64,000 nucleotides of DNA from NCBI GenBank assembly GCA_016742255.1, contig JACVCB010000003.1, positions 124,001-188,000 of the forward strand, given 5' to 3'. A program made the position numbers and the translations under genes. The DNA comes from Leptospira sp. Its GTDB lineage: Bacteria; Spirochaetota; Leptospiria; Leptospirales; Leptospiraceae. The notes beneath the pieces were generated by a model that had not been told where the DNA came from, did no database searches, and saw only the letters and a program-made list of their open reading frames with translations. The first letter of the stretch is position 1. Each line of letters opens with the position of its first letter. Of this stretch, positions 38,705 to 48,163 are shown piece by piece.

Positions 38705-39418
38705 CAAATAATCTACTTTCTGTAATTCACCCATGCGCCGTTTTGTTTCTTCTGAAACGGCCACCATACCTTTGTCAAGCGGAAGGTGAGCAAAGTTCTC
38801 ATACTTGATGACTTCACCAAAGACCACATTGATTTTTTTATACACCACCCTACGTTTGATATCACACACTTCTTTTGGCATTCCCATAAAGGCACGAACG
38901 AGTGGTGGGATCGGGTAATCAGTGATGGTTTCTTCTTCTGGAATGATGACAGAAGGAAGGATGTCCACTTTGTTACGCAAACTAAACGCAGCAAAGCCAG
39001 AGTGGAATTTGGCTAGGGGAGCAGAAAAATCATTCTGCACCATGTAATCATGCCCTTCTGGAAAAATCCCAAGCACATCTCCATTTTTAAAAACCTGTTG
39101 TACCTTTTTGATACTGGCCATGGAAATGTTTCCATCGATGGCCATAGGAATGGTTCCTGTTTTTTCTACGAAGTCTTTGAAAAGAGGAATCCTTGTGGTA
39201 TATTCGGCGGCGATCCAAGAGATAAACCTCGGAAACACAGATCCAATCACAAAGGGATCCATATCACTTCTATGGTTACATGTGAGGATGAGTTTGCCTG
39301 TTGGGACAATGTTATGGTAACCGTAAACCGTTGTGTTCACAGCCAAATTAAAAAACGGAGTGACAAACTTTTTGATGTTCTCGACGTTTTTTTTGACTTG
39401 GTCTACGGTATTTTCCAT
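38696..39418 (-). CDS. 1-acyl-glycerol-3-phosphate acyltransferase family protein (PlsC-like)
   Basis: The 240-residue protein has the catalytic motif NHRSDMD (His49, Asp54) and the substrate motif FPEGHDYM (Glu121, Gly122) at family spacing. It probably acylates the sn-2 position of lysophosphatidate at the inner membrane. It matches the PlsC pattern more closely than the gene at 850. It follows the small protein gene at 39420 by one base, so both are translated from one transcript. Confidence 0.85.
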   Translation of the reverse strand: MENTVDQVKKNVENIKKFVTPFFNLAVNTTVYGYHNIVPTGKLILTCNHRSDMDPFVIGSVFPRFISWIAAEYTTRIPLFKDFVEKTGTIPMAIDGNISMASIKKVQQVFKNGDVLGIFPEGHDYMVQNDFSAPLAKFHSGFAAFSLRNKVDILPSVIIPEEETITDYPIPPLVRAFMGMPKEVCDIKRRVVYKKINVVFGEVIKYENFAHLPLDKGMVAVSEETKRRMGELQKVDYLKK

Positions 39419-39419
39419 T

Positions 39420-39710
39420 TCAATCTCCTAAAATTTTTTGCCACCAAGATTTAGTGTCATTCCCACTACTTGGTTTTCTTGGTTCTGCGTTTGGATTTTC
39501 TCCACTCAATTCTCTTGGGTCATTTGTAGGAGCATTTGGCATACGTCTTTTCCCAACATGGGGGCTTGGCACGGTACGTTTGATTTCCTCCAATTCTTTT
39601 TGAGCAGAAGCATTGGACTTAATAAAGGCGCGGATTTCATCCCATTGGGGATCAAAATCATTTCCATACATGGCATAATTCATTAGATCAATACGATCAA
39701 AATCGGGCAT
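39420..39710 (-). CDS. small charged protein upstream of the acyltransferase
   Basis: A start at 39710 gives 96 residues beginning MPDFDRIDLMNYAMYGNDFD. The first half is helical and acidic, and the second half is Pro/Asn/Lys-rich and probably disordered, ending in SWWQKILGD. The frame extends to 39872 and would add a hydrophobic N-terminus, which I consider less likely because its residues look random. The N-terminal pattern recalls short anti-sigma-like proteins, but no zinc-binding HxxxCxxC is present. It is coupled by a one-base gap to the acyltransferase gene. Function unknown. Confidence 0.55.
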   Translation of the reverse strand: MPDFDRIDLMNYAMYGNDFDPQWDEIRAFIKSNASAQKELEEIKRTVPSPHVGKRRMPNAPTNDPRELSGENPNAEPRKPSSGNDTKSWWQKILGD

Positions 39711-39771
39711 GTTCAAGATTGAAAGTGATGCCCTAACAAATTCAATCCAATTTTTATTTGGGCACTCTAGA

Positions 39772-39969
39772 ATGAGGGAGGCCAATTCCGAAAATAATAA
39801 GGTGAGAGATAGAATCGAGTCGAAGAGACATAAGATCAAAAAAACAAACCAGAACACATCCCCATTGCCCAAAAACGTAATTCCATTTCCGGTCCAACCG
39901 AATAAGGAGAAAATTTTCCATTTATGTGAAGATTTGTTTTGCGAACCGAGTGAGGGGAAAGAAGCTTAG
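39772..39969 (+). CDS. possible small upstream ORF of the DUF4468-like gene
   Basis: A 65-codon frame starting MREANSENNKVRD and ending HLCEDLFCEPSEGKEA stops three bases before the next ATG at 39972. The tail has two Cys and many acidic residues. No family is seen and the frame may be chance. The tight junction with the next gene is the main reason to list it. Confidence 0.25.
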   Translation: MREANSENNKVRDRIESKRHKIKKTNQNTSPLPKNVIPFPVQPNKEKIFHLCEDLFCEPSEGKEA

Positions 39970-39971
39970 AG

Positions 39972-40457
39972 ATGATGCCAAAACGAGTCTTGTTATTATT
40001 CGCTTTTTTCCTATTGTTCCAAAACTCTATGTGTTTGAAACTTTGGATTGTTTCTGCCAAAATGCGTACAACAGAAGATGCAAGGGACAATAAATCCTAC
40101 CAAAAAACGAGAAGTTTTCTGAAAGCGAAACAGTGGTTGGAATACAAATTAGACCCAGAACTTTCCAAAATCGAATTTGAAAACCAAGACTTGGGGGAAC
40201 TTCGAGGGATTGGTCTCATCAAGTGTTACGTTCCTTATGGGATTGGGGAAGTTGATGCCAATGAACATGAATTTGAATACATTGTGAAGGTGAAAGACGG
40301 TCACGCAGAAATGCAGATCAATAAAATCTTTTCCTTCATCCGTGATCCGAATGATATCATACTCAATTATGGACCAAAAAATGAGAAAGTGGCAAAGGTA
40401 ACCATTCGTTCCTGCTTCCGACCACTGCTTGATGACTTCTTTGAGTTTATCAAATAA
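39972..40457 (+). CDS. exported DUF4468-like protein, possible lipoprotein
   Basis: The 161-residue product has a hydrophobic signal with a possible lipobox (LLFQNSMC, Cys21) and GAGGGGAAAG upstream as ribosome site. Residues about 35-140 have an alternating pattern: a long helix with KAKQWLEYKL, then ELRGIGLIKCYVPYG, then HEFEYIVKVKDGHAEMQINKI. This resembles the TBP-like DUF4468 fold found in envelope proteins of Bacteroidetes. The assignment is by pattern only. It converges with a small lipoprotein gene at 40468. Confidence 0.65.
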   Translation: MMPKRVLLLFAFFLLFQNSMCLKLWIVSAKMRTTEDARDNKSYQKTRSFLKAKQWLEYKLDPELSKIEFENQDLGELRGIGLIKCYVPYGIGEVDANEHEFEYIVKVKDGHAEMQINKIFSFIRDPNDIILNYGPKNEKVAKVTIRSCFRPLLDDFFEFIK

Positions 40458-40467
40458 AGAATCGGGA

Positions 40468-40743
40468 TTAGTAACCTAGAGGATTACCCACAGTGGAACC
40501 CGTGGAACCATAAGTATTGGTTCCCGTTGGTGAGTCTGTTAGACCATAGTAGTTTAAGTTTTGAGAGTTTCCATTGGGAAGGGAAGAATTGGTCGAGGAG
40601 GAAGAAGAGTTCGATGCAGAATTGGCATTGGATCTTCCATCATCTTTTAGCAAATCAAGCAAATCTTGTGAGTTTACCAATTTGATCTCGTTACAGGAAG
40701 AGAACAGGAAACCAATCAAAAGTATCCCAAATGCAAATTTCAT
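40468..40743 (-). CDS. small Ser/Asn-rich lipoprotein
   Basis: A start at 40743 gives MKFAFGILLIGFLFSSC, a clear lipoprotein signal with lipidated Cys17, in a 91-residue product. The mature part is low complexity: a short acidic helix (SQDLLDLLKDDGR), then runs of Ser and Asn, then Gly/Thr/Tyr-rich sequence. It has no recognisable domain and may be a surface-exposed spacer or filler lipoprotein. Two further in-frame Met lie upstream (40752 and 40779) but would spoil the signal peptide. Confidence 0.7.
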   Translation of the reverse strand: MKFAFGILLIGFLFSSCNEIKLVNSQDLLDLLKDDGRSNANSASNSSSSSTNSSLPNGNSQNLNYYGLTDSPTGTNTYGSTGSTVGNPLGY

Positions 40744-40804
40744 ATTCACCATTCTGACTTCATTTCCAAAACGATTCAACTCTAAATTCCGATTTTATCC
40801 TAAC

Positions 40805-42370
40805 TTATAAGATGGGATAAGAATAAATTTTTTCTTTTGATTCTCTTCCTTTGAGTTCGTATTCCCCTTCAAGTTGCAACTGAGAGCGGATGTATGGTGA
40901 AATGAGATTCGCTGTATTTTCTGTGATGAGAAGGTTTTTTTGTAACCCTTTACAAAGACCTTCCACCCGAGATGCGGTATTCACAGTATCTCCAATGACT
41001 GTAAATTCCATTCGATTGGTGGAACCAATGTTACCTACAAGCAAACTTCCGGTATGAATACCGATCCCCATTTTGAGTTCTGTTAATCCTTCCTTCATAA
41101 ATTGTTGGTTTAGAAGTTCCAAATTCCTTTGCATCTCCAATGCAGTTTGAAACGCACGATCCGCATGGTCTACCATGGGCATAGGTGTTCCAAATACGGC
41201 AAGGATCGCATCCCCAATGAATTTATTGATAAATCCCCCGTGGACTTCGATCGCATTACTCATTTCTTGGAAATATCGATTTAAGATATATAATACTTCT
41301 TCAGGAGTTCTTTTTTCAGAAAGTTTTGTAAAGTCTCTTAAGTCGGAAAACAGAATTGTGGCATCAACAACTTTACCACCAAGGCTATGTTCGTTGGAAA
41401 GTAGATAATCCCTTACACGTGGGTCAACAATTCGACCAAATGTATCTTTGATCCTTTCTCTTTCCGCTAGACCCTCTGCCATTTCATTGACAGCGTCTCC
41501 TAAAAGTCCAAGTTCGTCAGAGCTAAAAATCGTAACTCTTGTATCAAATTTTTGTTCTTTGATGAGTTCCGTCGCCTCTTCTATTAGGTTGAGTGGGTGT
41601 TGTAAGCTGATGGCAAATGTAACTGAAAAAGCAAAGGAAAAAAATAACATGATTGCGATCACTTCAAACAAAACATCTGTATGAACTAACTCATGTAATT
41701 GGAATATATTATGGTTTGTTCGTTGTAACAATCCAAAGACCAACAAAATGATTGGGAATAATGTAGAAGCGGTCCAAAAGATAATTTGTTTTGTGACGAT
41801 GGAAAATTGTTTTCCCTTCGCGTATTTTCCGAGTCCACCTTCTGGAAACACACAAGGAATGATTAATTTTCGGTTTAAATAGTTGGTTGTTGCATAGGAA
41901 AAAGCAAATGCAAACAGTCCCCAAAATGCAAATAGAATTGTAACGGTAATGATACTTTGAGGAGGTGAGGCTGGAAACAAAGTATCAATTCGATATACCG
42001 ATAAAAATGTGGATAATTCCCAACCAGTAAAACCAAACAAACTGATGATGAGGGGTGAGTGGACTATCCGATGGCGAGCTCTTTCTTCCGATAAATATGT
42101 ACACTTGTTTCTTTTGAATAGATAGTTTGAAACAGGAAGGCTATAAAAAAACAAAATAACAGTGATGATAGGAAATGGAGCCCATGTTAATGCAAGTAAG
42201 GTGAAATCTTGTGTTGTTTGGGTAGCTTCAAATAAAACTAAAAACCTTTCTGGTAAAAAAACATTACTAGTGTAATTTGCAAACAGTAATGTAAATAAAC
42301 AGGCCGAAAAAGGGACTATAAAATAGATAAGAAGGAAAGCAATGAATTGAAGTCTCTGTTTTTTTACCAT
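40805..42370 (-). CDS. membrane adenylate/guanylate cyclase with HAMP domain
   Basis: The 521-residue protein starts at ATG 42370; a TTG at 42379 is also possible. Six or so membrane segments span residues 10-270, a HAMP linker lies near 275-325 (SSDELGLLGDAVNEMAEGL), and the C-terminus is a class III cyclase domain. The metal Asp lies in ILFSDLRDFTKLSEK, the second in KFIGDAILAVFG, and the late site is FTVIGDTVNTASRVE, so catalysis looks intact. The product is probably cAMP; base choice cannot be settled by eye. It follows the GPH transporter gene by 16 bases. Confidence 0.9.
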   Translation of the reverse strand: MVKKQRLQFIAFLLIYFIVPFSACLFTLLFANYTSNVFLPERFLVLFEATQTTQDFTLLALTWAPFPIITVILFFYSLPVSNYLFKRNKCTYLSEERARHRIVHSPLIISLFGFTGWELSTFLSVYRIDTLFPASPPQSIITVTILFAFWGLFAFAFSYATTNYLNRKLIIPCVFPEGGLGKYAKGKQFSIVTKQIIFWTASTLFPIILLVFGLLQRTNHNIFQLHELVHTDVLFEVIAIMLFFSFAFSVTFAISLQHPLNLIEEATELIKEQKFDTRVTIFSSDELGLLGDAVNEMAEGLAERERIKDTFGRIVDPRVRDYLLSNEHSLGGKVVDATILFSDLRDFTKLSEKRTPEEVLYILNRYFQEMSNAIEVHGGFINKFIGDAILAVFGTPMPMVDHADRAFQTALEMQRNLELLNQQFMKEGLTELKMGIGIHTGSLLVGNIGSTNRMEFTVIGDTVNTASRVEGLCKGLQKNLLITENTANLISPYIRSQLQLEGEYELKGRESKEKIYSYPIL

Positions 42371-42386
42371 GGGGTTCAAATATATC

Positions 42387-43772
42387 TTACCGATGGATCT
42401 TTTTCAATGTTCTTTTTGTTAGGATTCTTTGCACTTGGATGTGTTTTGCATCCGTAAGGGGAAAAAATAAAAAAACAATCGATCCTAAGATAAAGAAAAA
42501 TCCAACTCCTGGACCAAAAATCATCGCAAGTCGAAATCCAACTTCAGCTGATTGTTCTGTAAGTCCATTTTGAAATCCAATGAAATCGAGTAAAAATCCA
42601 GTGAGTGCGATTCCAAAGGCTTGGGAAAATTTTACGCCCATCTTCCAAATTCCAAAATAGAGTCCTTCCCGTTTTTCACCAGTTTTGTATTCATCATAGT
42701 CGACTACATCTGTTAGGATGGAATCCATAATGAGAATCGAACCTGCAAAGATCCCTCCAAAAAATGCTGCGATGAGAGGAGGTCTTAGTTCTCCATAAGG
42801 GAATAAGGGATACACGATCACAGTTAGAAGGCCTAAGCCAAATACACCAAGAAAGGCAGGGATTTTTTTTCCAATCCTTTTGGAGATCCAAACCCAAAAA
42901 CCAATGGATAACATGAGTACAAGAAAAAACGGCAGTAAGATATTGATGACCACCTGGGATTCCTTTAAGCCCAATCGGTATTCATAATAGTACAAGGCAA
43001 TTGCGGAGTTAAACGTTCTACCAATCGTTGCTATGATAAATGCAAATAATAAGATGAGAAACATTTTGTTTCGTAAGACCGAACCAAATGACTGAAAGAA
43101 TGGGAGTTGTTTTGTTTTATCAGATTGGATCGTATCTTTGCCTTTTGTCACTAAAAAGGTGATGATAGAAGAAACAAGGATCACGAGTGAAACAATCTCT
43201 CCAGCGACAGTCCGAGAGGTGATGATATTTTCCTTAGCACTTTCATCACCTAGAGATTGTAAAATGGCCGCTGGCACAATCATTCCAATTAACATTCCGA
43301 TGTTACTAAAGAATAACCTCCAACCAAACACTGAAGTTCGTTCATTTCGTTCAAAACTTAGTTCTCCACCAAGTGCAATATGAGGTACTGAGATAACTGT
43401 CATCGCTGTATTCACTAAAAGATAAACACTTAGTAAATACGCAAATTTACCCATTTGGGAAGAAAGGGAAGGGGGCGAAAAAAGTAAAAGCACTGATATG
43501 GATAATAAAATTCCACCGATGAAGATATATGGCCTTCGTCTACCGAATCGAGTGGTGGTATGGTCAGAAATCCGACCCATGAGTGGGTCACTGATTGCAT
43601 CCCAAATCACTGAAATTGATAATGCAATTCCTGCTAAACTGGAATTGAGTCCCACGATCTCTGTATAGTATTTGAGAAGATAAATTTGAGTAAAAAGTTG
43701 AACGGCTGTTATGCCAGTTTCTGCAAACCCATATCCCATTTTAATGGGAAGTTTTAGTTTAGAATGGTTCAT
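42387..43772 (-). CDS. GPH-family sugar/cation symporter (MFS)
   Basis: The 461-residue protein has about twelve hydrophobic segments. It carries the GPH signature after TM2 (WDAISDPLMGRISDHTTTRFGRRRPY) and the middle loop DVVDYDEYKTGEKREGLYFG. Members move sugars or other small organic solutes with sodium or protons. Substrate unknown. It lies between the cyclase and SpoIIE-like genes, all on the minus strand, with a 16-base gap to the cyclase. Confidence 0.88.
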   Translation of the reverse strand: MNHSKLKLPIKMGYGFAETGITAVQLFTQIYLLKYYTEIVGLNSSLAGIALSISVIWDAISDPLMGRISDHTTTRFGRRRPYIFIGGILLSISVLLLFSPPSLSSQMGKFAYLLSVYLLVNTAMTVISVPHIALGGELSFERNERTSVFGWRLFFSNIGMLIGMIVPAAILQSLGDESAKENIITSRTVAGEIVSLVILVSSIITFLVTKGKDTIQSDKTKQLPFFQSFGSVLRNKMFLILLFAFIIATIGRTFNSAIALYYYEYRLGLKESQVVINILLPFFLVLMLSIGFWVWISKRIGKKIPAFLGVFGLGLLTVIVYPLFPYGELRPPLIAAFFGGIFAGSILIMDSILTDVVDYDEYKTGEKREGLYFGIWKMGVKFSQAFGIALTGFLLDFIGFQNGLTEQSAEVGFRLAMIFGPGVGFFFILGSIVFLFFPLTDAKHIQVQRILTKRTLKKIHR

Positions 43773-43874
43773 TCATGTTTCCAAGTATTGGACGGTCCGA
43801 ACCCAGTTTTTTGGGAAATAAATTGGCATTTAGAAGCCAAGGTTCAATGCATTTCTAATCTTTTTCAAACTTGT

Positions 43875-45692
43875 TCATTCTGTTTCGTAAGAGATTCGAA
43901 TGATGGAAATATCATCAATGACTTGGCCAATCGAATCAATTTCATTGATGATTGAATCTAATTTTCCCTTTGTATTTTCCACGATTTCTAAGAAATTTTC
44001 ATCTTCGGAAAGAACTTCCCATTCACCTTCTTCATTTTTAGTGAGAAGGTCATCTTTTCCATCGGATCCAATGAATAGTACATCATTGGGTTGGAGTTGG
44101 AACTGATTGACTTCCTTTATGGGGAGGGCTCCTAGTGTGCCTAGTTTGCGATAGGATACAATGGGATATAAAAAGTTGGCTTTTCCATTTCGGAATAGTA
44201 CAATCATGGGATGTTCTGCATTCAGAAAAAACAATTTACCAGTTTTTTCTTCGATGAGACCCATACTTAAGGAAACTAACATGGTTCCATCAAATGTCTC
44301 AAAAATCAATTGGAGTTCTTGTAAATTGGACCTGAGCCAGTTTTCGGGACTTTGGTTTTTAAAACCAGGATCTGTTTTTGTTCGTTGGACGATGGATTGG
44401 AAAACCGATCCAAATACGAGTGCTCCACCTGCACCTTGCATGGATTTACCCATTGCATCAGCATTCACAAACAGAAGGTATTTTTGTTCGTTTAGATAAA
44501 TTGTGTGAGAGATATTGATATCCCCACCTATTTCATATCTCTGATTTTTAAATTCAAAAGACTTTTTTTGGCGAAGGAAATGATCCACCAGATACTGTTT
44601 GCTACTCGTATCTTGGATGGTAAATGGATTTAATAATTGGTAAATTAAGTAATAATCACCATCTTGTTGCACTTTTAATTTGCTGATATCGATTAAGGAT
44701 TGGTTTAATTCATCAGTACGAAGTGTAACTTTTTCTTCTAATCCTTCGTTCAGATTTCGAATTTCAGCATACATATTTTTAAGAGTGCCAATAACGGAAT
44801 TTAAGTAGAACGCTTGTTTTGCGAAATCATCACTTGATTTTGGGGTGACAATGACATCAAAATTTCCTTTGGCCAGTTCCCCTAGTGAACGACTTGTTTC
44901 GCTTAAACCCTCATTCACTGATTTTGCGACTACATAGGAACAAACGATAAGTGGGATGATGAATATAAATGAAACAGTGACTATGGGGATCATTGGATCT
45001 TTGACAGCGATTTCACCTGTCGCTAGAGAATATAAAATATATGAAAAAATCACAAACGGAAGGGCTGCCAAACTAAAGAATGCAACAAGGATACGTGTGA
45101 AATAGTTAAATTTAGGGATGTCTCTCTCTTGGAGTTCTACATTTTTAAACTGAGGTAAGTCGAATAAATTCCGAATTGCACTTTCACTGATAAAATAATA
45201 AGTAACAAACGATATGGGAGCAATCATTACAAATGTAAATATTGCAGACCGAGCGACGGAGGGTGTGTATTCCACCAAATAAAAAAATAACAAACTGATT
45301 GGAATTACGCCAGATAACCAGCGTATTACGATGATGATGGCTTCAATCAGTGGATATCGAAAAAGTAGGATTTTAACCGATTTTGCATACTCCTTCTCTT
45401 CTTGAGTGAGTGGAAAGGAGGAATCGGAAACTGGTTTCATTTTCTCGATTTTAGCGAATAGGTATTTTAAGAGTAAGTGTCGAACAAATGTTCCTAAGAG
45501 GCCAATCCCCGTGGCAAATACGAGACATAACGCAATAAAGATTTTCCAATGGTTTGGTTCCATCTTTTGTGTGATGATCGCATAATAAACGGCAAATGGA
45601 ACCGGTACAGTATGTGTGAATGCCTCCAATTTTATGGTGAGATCCCAGAATAATGTTTTTCTGTTCCGATTCATTTTATTGGAAACTGTCAC
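43875..45692 (-). CDS. membrane SpoIIE-like phosphatase (paralogue A)
   Basis: The 605-residue protein has several membrane segments (about 20-240), a HAMP-like linker (near 255-310, TSRSLGELAKGNFDVIV), a coiled coil and a SpoIIE-type domain from about 370. Metal-site counterparts are GGDINISH, FVNADAMGKSMQGAGGALV in place of DVSGKG, and FIGSDGKDDLL in place of TDGVTEA; the Asp residues are kept but the contexts are divergent. It probably dephosphorylates an anti-anti-sigma protein. The next gene upstream, at 45718, is a clear paralogue. A start at the second Met (45674) is possible. Confidence 0.85.
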   Translation of the reverse strand: MTVSNKMNRNRKTLFWDLTIKLEAFTHTVPVPFAVYYAIITQKMEPNHWKIFIALCLVFATGIGLLGTFVRHLLLKYLFAKIEKMKPVSDSSFPLTQEEKEYAKSVKILLFRYPLIEAIIIVIRWLSGVIPISLLFFYLVEYTPSVARSAIFTFVMIAPISFVTYYFISESAIRNLFDLPQFKNVELQERDIPKFNYFTRILVAFFSLAALPFVIFSYILYSLATGEIAVKDPMIPIVTVSFIFIIPLIVCSYVVAKSVNEGLSETSRSLGELAKGNFDVIVTPKSSDDFAKQAFYLNSVIGTLKNMYAEIRNLNEGLEEKVTLRTDELNQSLIDISKLKVQQDGDYYLIYQLLNPFTIQDTSSKQYLVDHFLRQKKSFEFKNQRYEIGGDINISHTIYLNEQKYLLFVNADAMGKSMQGAGGALVFGSVFQSIVQRTKTDPGFKNQSPENWLRSNLQELQLIFETFDGTMLVSLSMGLIEEKTGKLFFLNAEHPMIVLFRNGKANFLYPIVSYRKLGTLGALPIKEVNQFQLQPNDVLFIGSDGKDDLLTKNEEGEWEVLSEDENFLEIVENTKGKLDSIINEIDSIGQVIDDISIIRISYETE

Positions 45693-45717
45693 AGGAGACG
45701 ATACTTTATCATAAAAA

Positions 45718-48009
45718 TTAAATCAAGATATTCGGAAATTTTAATCTTAAGATTTGTTTCCATTTTTTTGTTCGTTCCAGTTCGGTTGGGAATTGGTTTT
45801 CCCATTCCGTTAAGATTTCTTTCGCGCGAATTTGGTTTTCTTTTTCCAAATACAATCGGATTAGATGAAAGGTATTTTTGGCCGCTTTTGGTTCCCTCAG
45901 TCGGATCCGTTCCGCAATTTCGATGGCTTGGTCTAACCTTCCAGCCTTCCGAAGTAAAATAGAACTTAATTCCATAAAACTAAGATCATAAGGATGACTT
46001 TCTAAATACACCTGCGCATGTTCTGTGGCTTCAATATAATCTTTTCTTTTGAAGTGAAGTTTTGCTAGTAATTTGTGAAAACGTTTGTTGGTAATTGGTT
46101 GCGTTAGAATTTGTTTTTGAAGGGAATCAATGGCTGCATCAATATTTCCTACTTCCACTAGTTTTTTTGCGGTCTGGTAGGATTTTGAGACATAGGTATT
46201 CGAAACTGTATCTAAATTGCCCTTATAATAAACTCGGATCAAGGATAAATCATCAGTGATCTCGCCATTTTTGGTTAACACTTTAAAAATTGGTTCTAAT
46301 TCACCTTTCCCTTGTTCTACGTAGGACAAAATTAAATTTTCGTCTTGGTTGATTTGTCTTTGGTTTGATTCATTTTGTTCATTAAAGAGTAATAAATCAT
46401 CCCTTCCATCGGATCCACTGATGATTGTATCACCAGGTAACAACCGAAAGGTTTTAATGAAAATTCCAGAATTGAGACCTTTGGTTCCTAATTTTCGGTA
46501 ACTCAGTTCATTTTCCAAAAAACTAGCTTTTTCATCTCGGTATAAGATGAGCCAAGGGTGTTCTGCATTGATAAAATATAAAAATCCTGTTTCTTCTTCA
46601 ATCAGTCCAATCACAAGTGAAACCAACATACTTCCATCAAATCCCTCAAAGATTTTGTGCATTTCAATGAAGGCATTTTTTAACCATCGTTCCGGTGATT
46701 GGTTGAAAGTAGCCGAAGATAAATAGGTCCTTTCAATGATTGATTGGAAAACGGCTCCGAGTACAAGCGCACCTCCTGCACCTTGCATCGATTTTCCCAT
46801 TGCATCAGAGTTTACGAAGACAGAGAATTTTTTTCCTTGCAGAATTACATTATGGGCAATGTTTAGATCACCTCCAATTTCATATTCTTTGCCTTTGAAT
46901 TCGAATTTCTTTTTTTGTTTTAAGAAAAAATCAATGCTAACAAGTTCACTACTCACTTGGTTTTTCCCAAGTGGTTTGAGCAGTAAATGTGTTAAAAAAT
47001 AATCTCCGTCCTGTTGGAACTTAAGTTTTTTCACTTCTTCCAAAGAGTTTTCCAATTCCATTGTTCTTTCTTTGACTTTACTTTCTAAACCAACGTTTAA
47101 GGTAAAAATTTCCGTATACATTGTGTTCAGTTGTTGTATGACACGATTTAAGTGGAAAGACTGTTGTCCAAAATCATCTCCAGAAGAAGGCATGGAAACA
47201 ACAGAAAAATTTCCTTTTGAGAGTTCGTCCAAAATATGGCTAGTTTCACCTAATCCTTGTCTGACTGCTTTTGCGACCAAATAAGCAACAAAAACCAAAG
47301 GAAATATAAAGATGATTCCAATGATTAAAACTTGTAAGGATGGGTTTTGGACATTTAAATTTCCATTAGCACTTGAGATGAGCATGTAACCAAGAACGGT
47401 AACAGGTAATGCAGCAAGTGCAAAAAATGAGATTAATATCCTTTTGAAATAATCAAATTTTGGGATTTCGTTTGGTTCGATGGCAATGGGTCGAATCAGA
47501 GGCAGTTTGAATAAATTCCGAAATGCATTTTCCGTGATGAAGTAATAGGCAACGAAGGAAATGGGTGGAATCATCACCATATAAAGGATAAACGTCGTCC
47601 ATAAAGTGGGTCTGTATAAATCGAAAAAAGGTGTTGAAAAGAATATAAGCCCTACCCCAACAAACCAGCGAATGATGATGATAAATCCTTCATAAAATGG
47701 ATATCGATATAAGAACAGTTTGAGTTCTTTTGCTTTTGAATTGGATCCGATTGTATAAGTCTCTTTATTTTTTTCCAATTGGAGAGCTTCAAATTGATTT
47801 GATAATTTTTTAAGTGTGAGGTATCTCCATAAACACCCTCCTAATACCATTAAGGTTCCACTTGTAATGCATAAAACTAAAAATAACAGCCATTCGTTTA
47901 TGCTATATTCTTGTGTGATGGAAGCCATATAGATCGCAAATGGAACTGGAACTAAATGCGTGAACGCTTCTAAACGGATTGTAAGAGGTAAAAATATAGT
48001 TTTAAACAT
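45718..48009 (-). CDS. membrane SpoIIE-like phosphatase with C-terminal TPRs (paralogue B)
   Basis: The 763-residue protein aligns with paralogue A across the membrane part (IRLEAFTHLVPVPFAIY versus IKLEAFTHTVPVPFAVY) and the catalytic part (NSDAMGKSMQGAGGALVLGA). It adds about 150 residues of tetratricopeptide repeats at the C-terminus (VGNIDAAIDSLQKQILTQP, KRKDYIEATEHAQVYLES, AGRLDQAIEIAERIR, LEKENQIRAKEILTEWE). The TPRs suggest a protein partner that the sister lacks. The pair most likely arose by tandem duplication, with 25 bases between the two genes. Confidence 0.87.
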   Translation of the reverse strand: MFKTIFLPLTIRLEAFTHLVPVPFAIYMASITQEYSINEWLLFLVLCITSGTLMVLGGCLWRYLTLKKLSNQFEALQLEKNKETYTIGSNSKAKELKLFLYRYPFYEGFIIIIRWFVGVGLIFFSTPFFDLYRPTLWTTFILYMVMIPPISFVAYYFITENAFRNLFKLPLIRPIAIEPNEIPKFDYFKRILISFFALAALPVTVLGYMLISSANGNLNVQNPSLQVLIIGIIFIFPLVFVAYLVAKAVRQGLGETSHILDELSKGNFSVVSMPSSGDDFGQQSFHLNRVIQQLNTMYTEIFTLNVGLESKVKERTMELENSLEEVKKLKFQQDGDYFLTHLLLKPLGKNQVSSELVSIDFFLKQKKKFEFKGKEYEIGGDLNIAHNVILQGKKFSVFVNSDAMGKSMQGAGGALVLGAVFQSIIERTYLSSATFNQSPERWLKNAFIEMHKIFEGFDGSMLVSLVIGLIEEETGFLYFINAEHPWLILYRDEKASFLENELSYRKLGTKGLNSGIFIKTFRLLPGDTIISGSDGRDDLLLFNEQNESNQRQINQDENLILSYVEQGKGELEPIFKVLTKNGEITDDLSLIRVYYKGNLDTVSNTYVSKSYQTAKKLVEVGNIDAAIDSLQKQILTQPITNKRFHKLLAKLHFKRKDYIEATEHAQVYLESHPYDLSFMELSSILLRKAGRLDQAIEIAERIRLREPKAAKNTFHLIRLYLEKENQIRAKEILTEWENQFPTELERTKKWKQILRLKFPNILI

Positions 48010-48098
48010 GAAGAATTTGGAATATCGTAGGAGATTTTAATAAAAAATGAGAATTGTCAAGTCATTGCAGAAGAATCATTCTTAGTTTGATTCTATTT

Positions 48099-48115
48099 TG
48101 CTTGCTAAATAAGGT
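48099..48115. promoter_or_regulatory. candidate operator, degenerate TGCTTG-N5-TAAGGT (site 4)
   Basis: The sequence matches 9 of the 12 half-site bases of the TGCTTA-N5-TAAGCA repeat and keeps the five-base spacer. It lies 48 bases upstream of the chemoreceptor start, in the 154-base gap divergent from paralogue B. Confidence 0.25.
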
Positions 48116-48163
48116 CTTTACCTAAATCCTTTCTCCATCTCCCTAAAACTGGATCCATTATCT

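Noticed and set aside
39836..40090. 84-codon minus-strand frame
   Set aside because: It overlaps the exported DUF4468-like gene and has no plausible domain.
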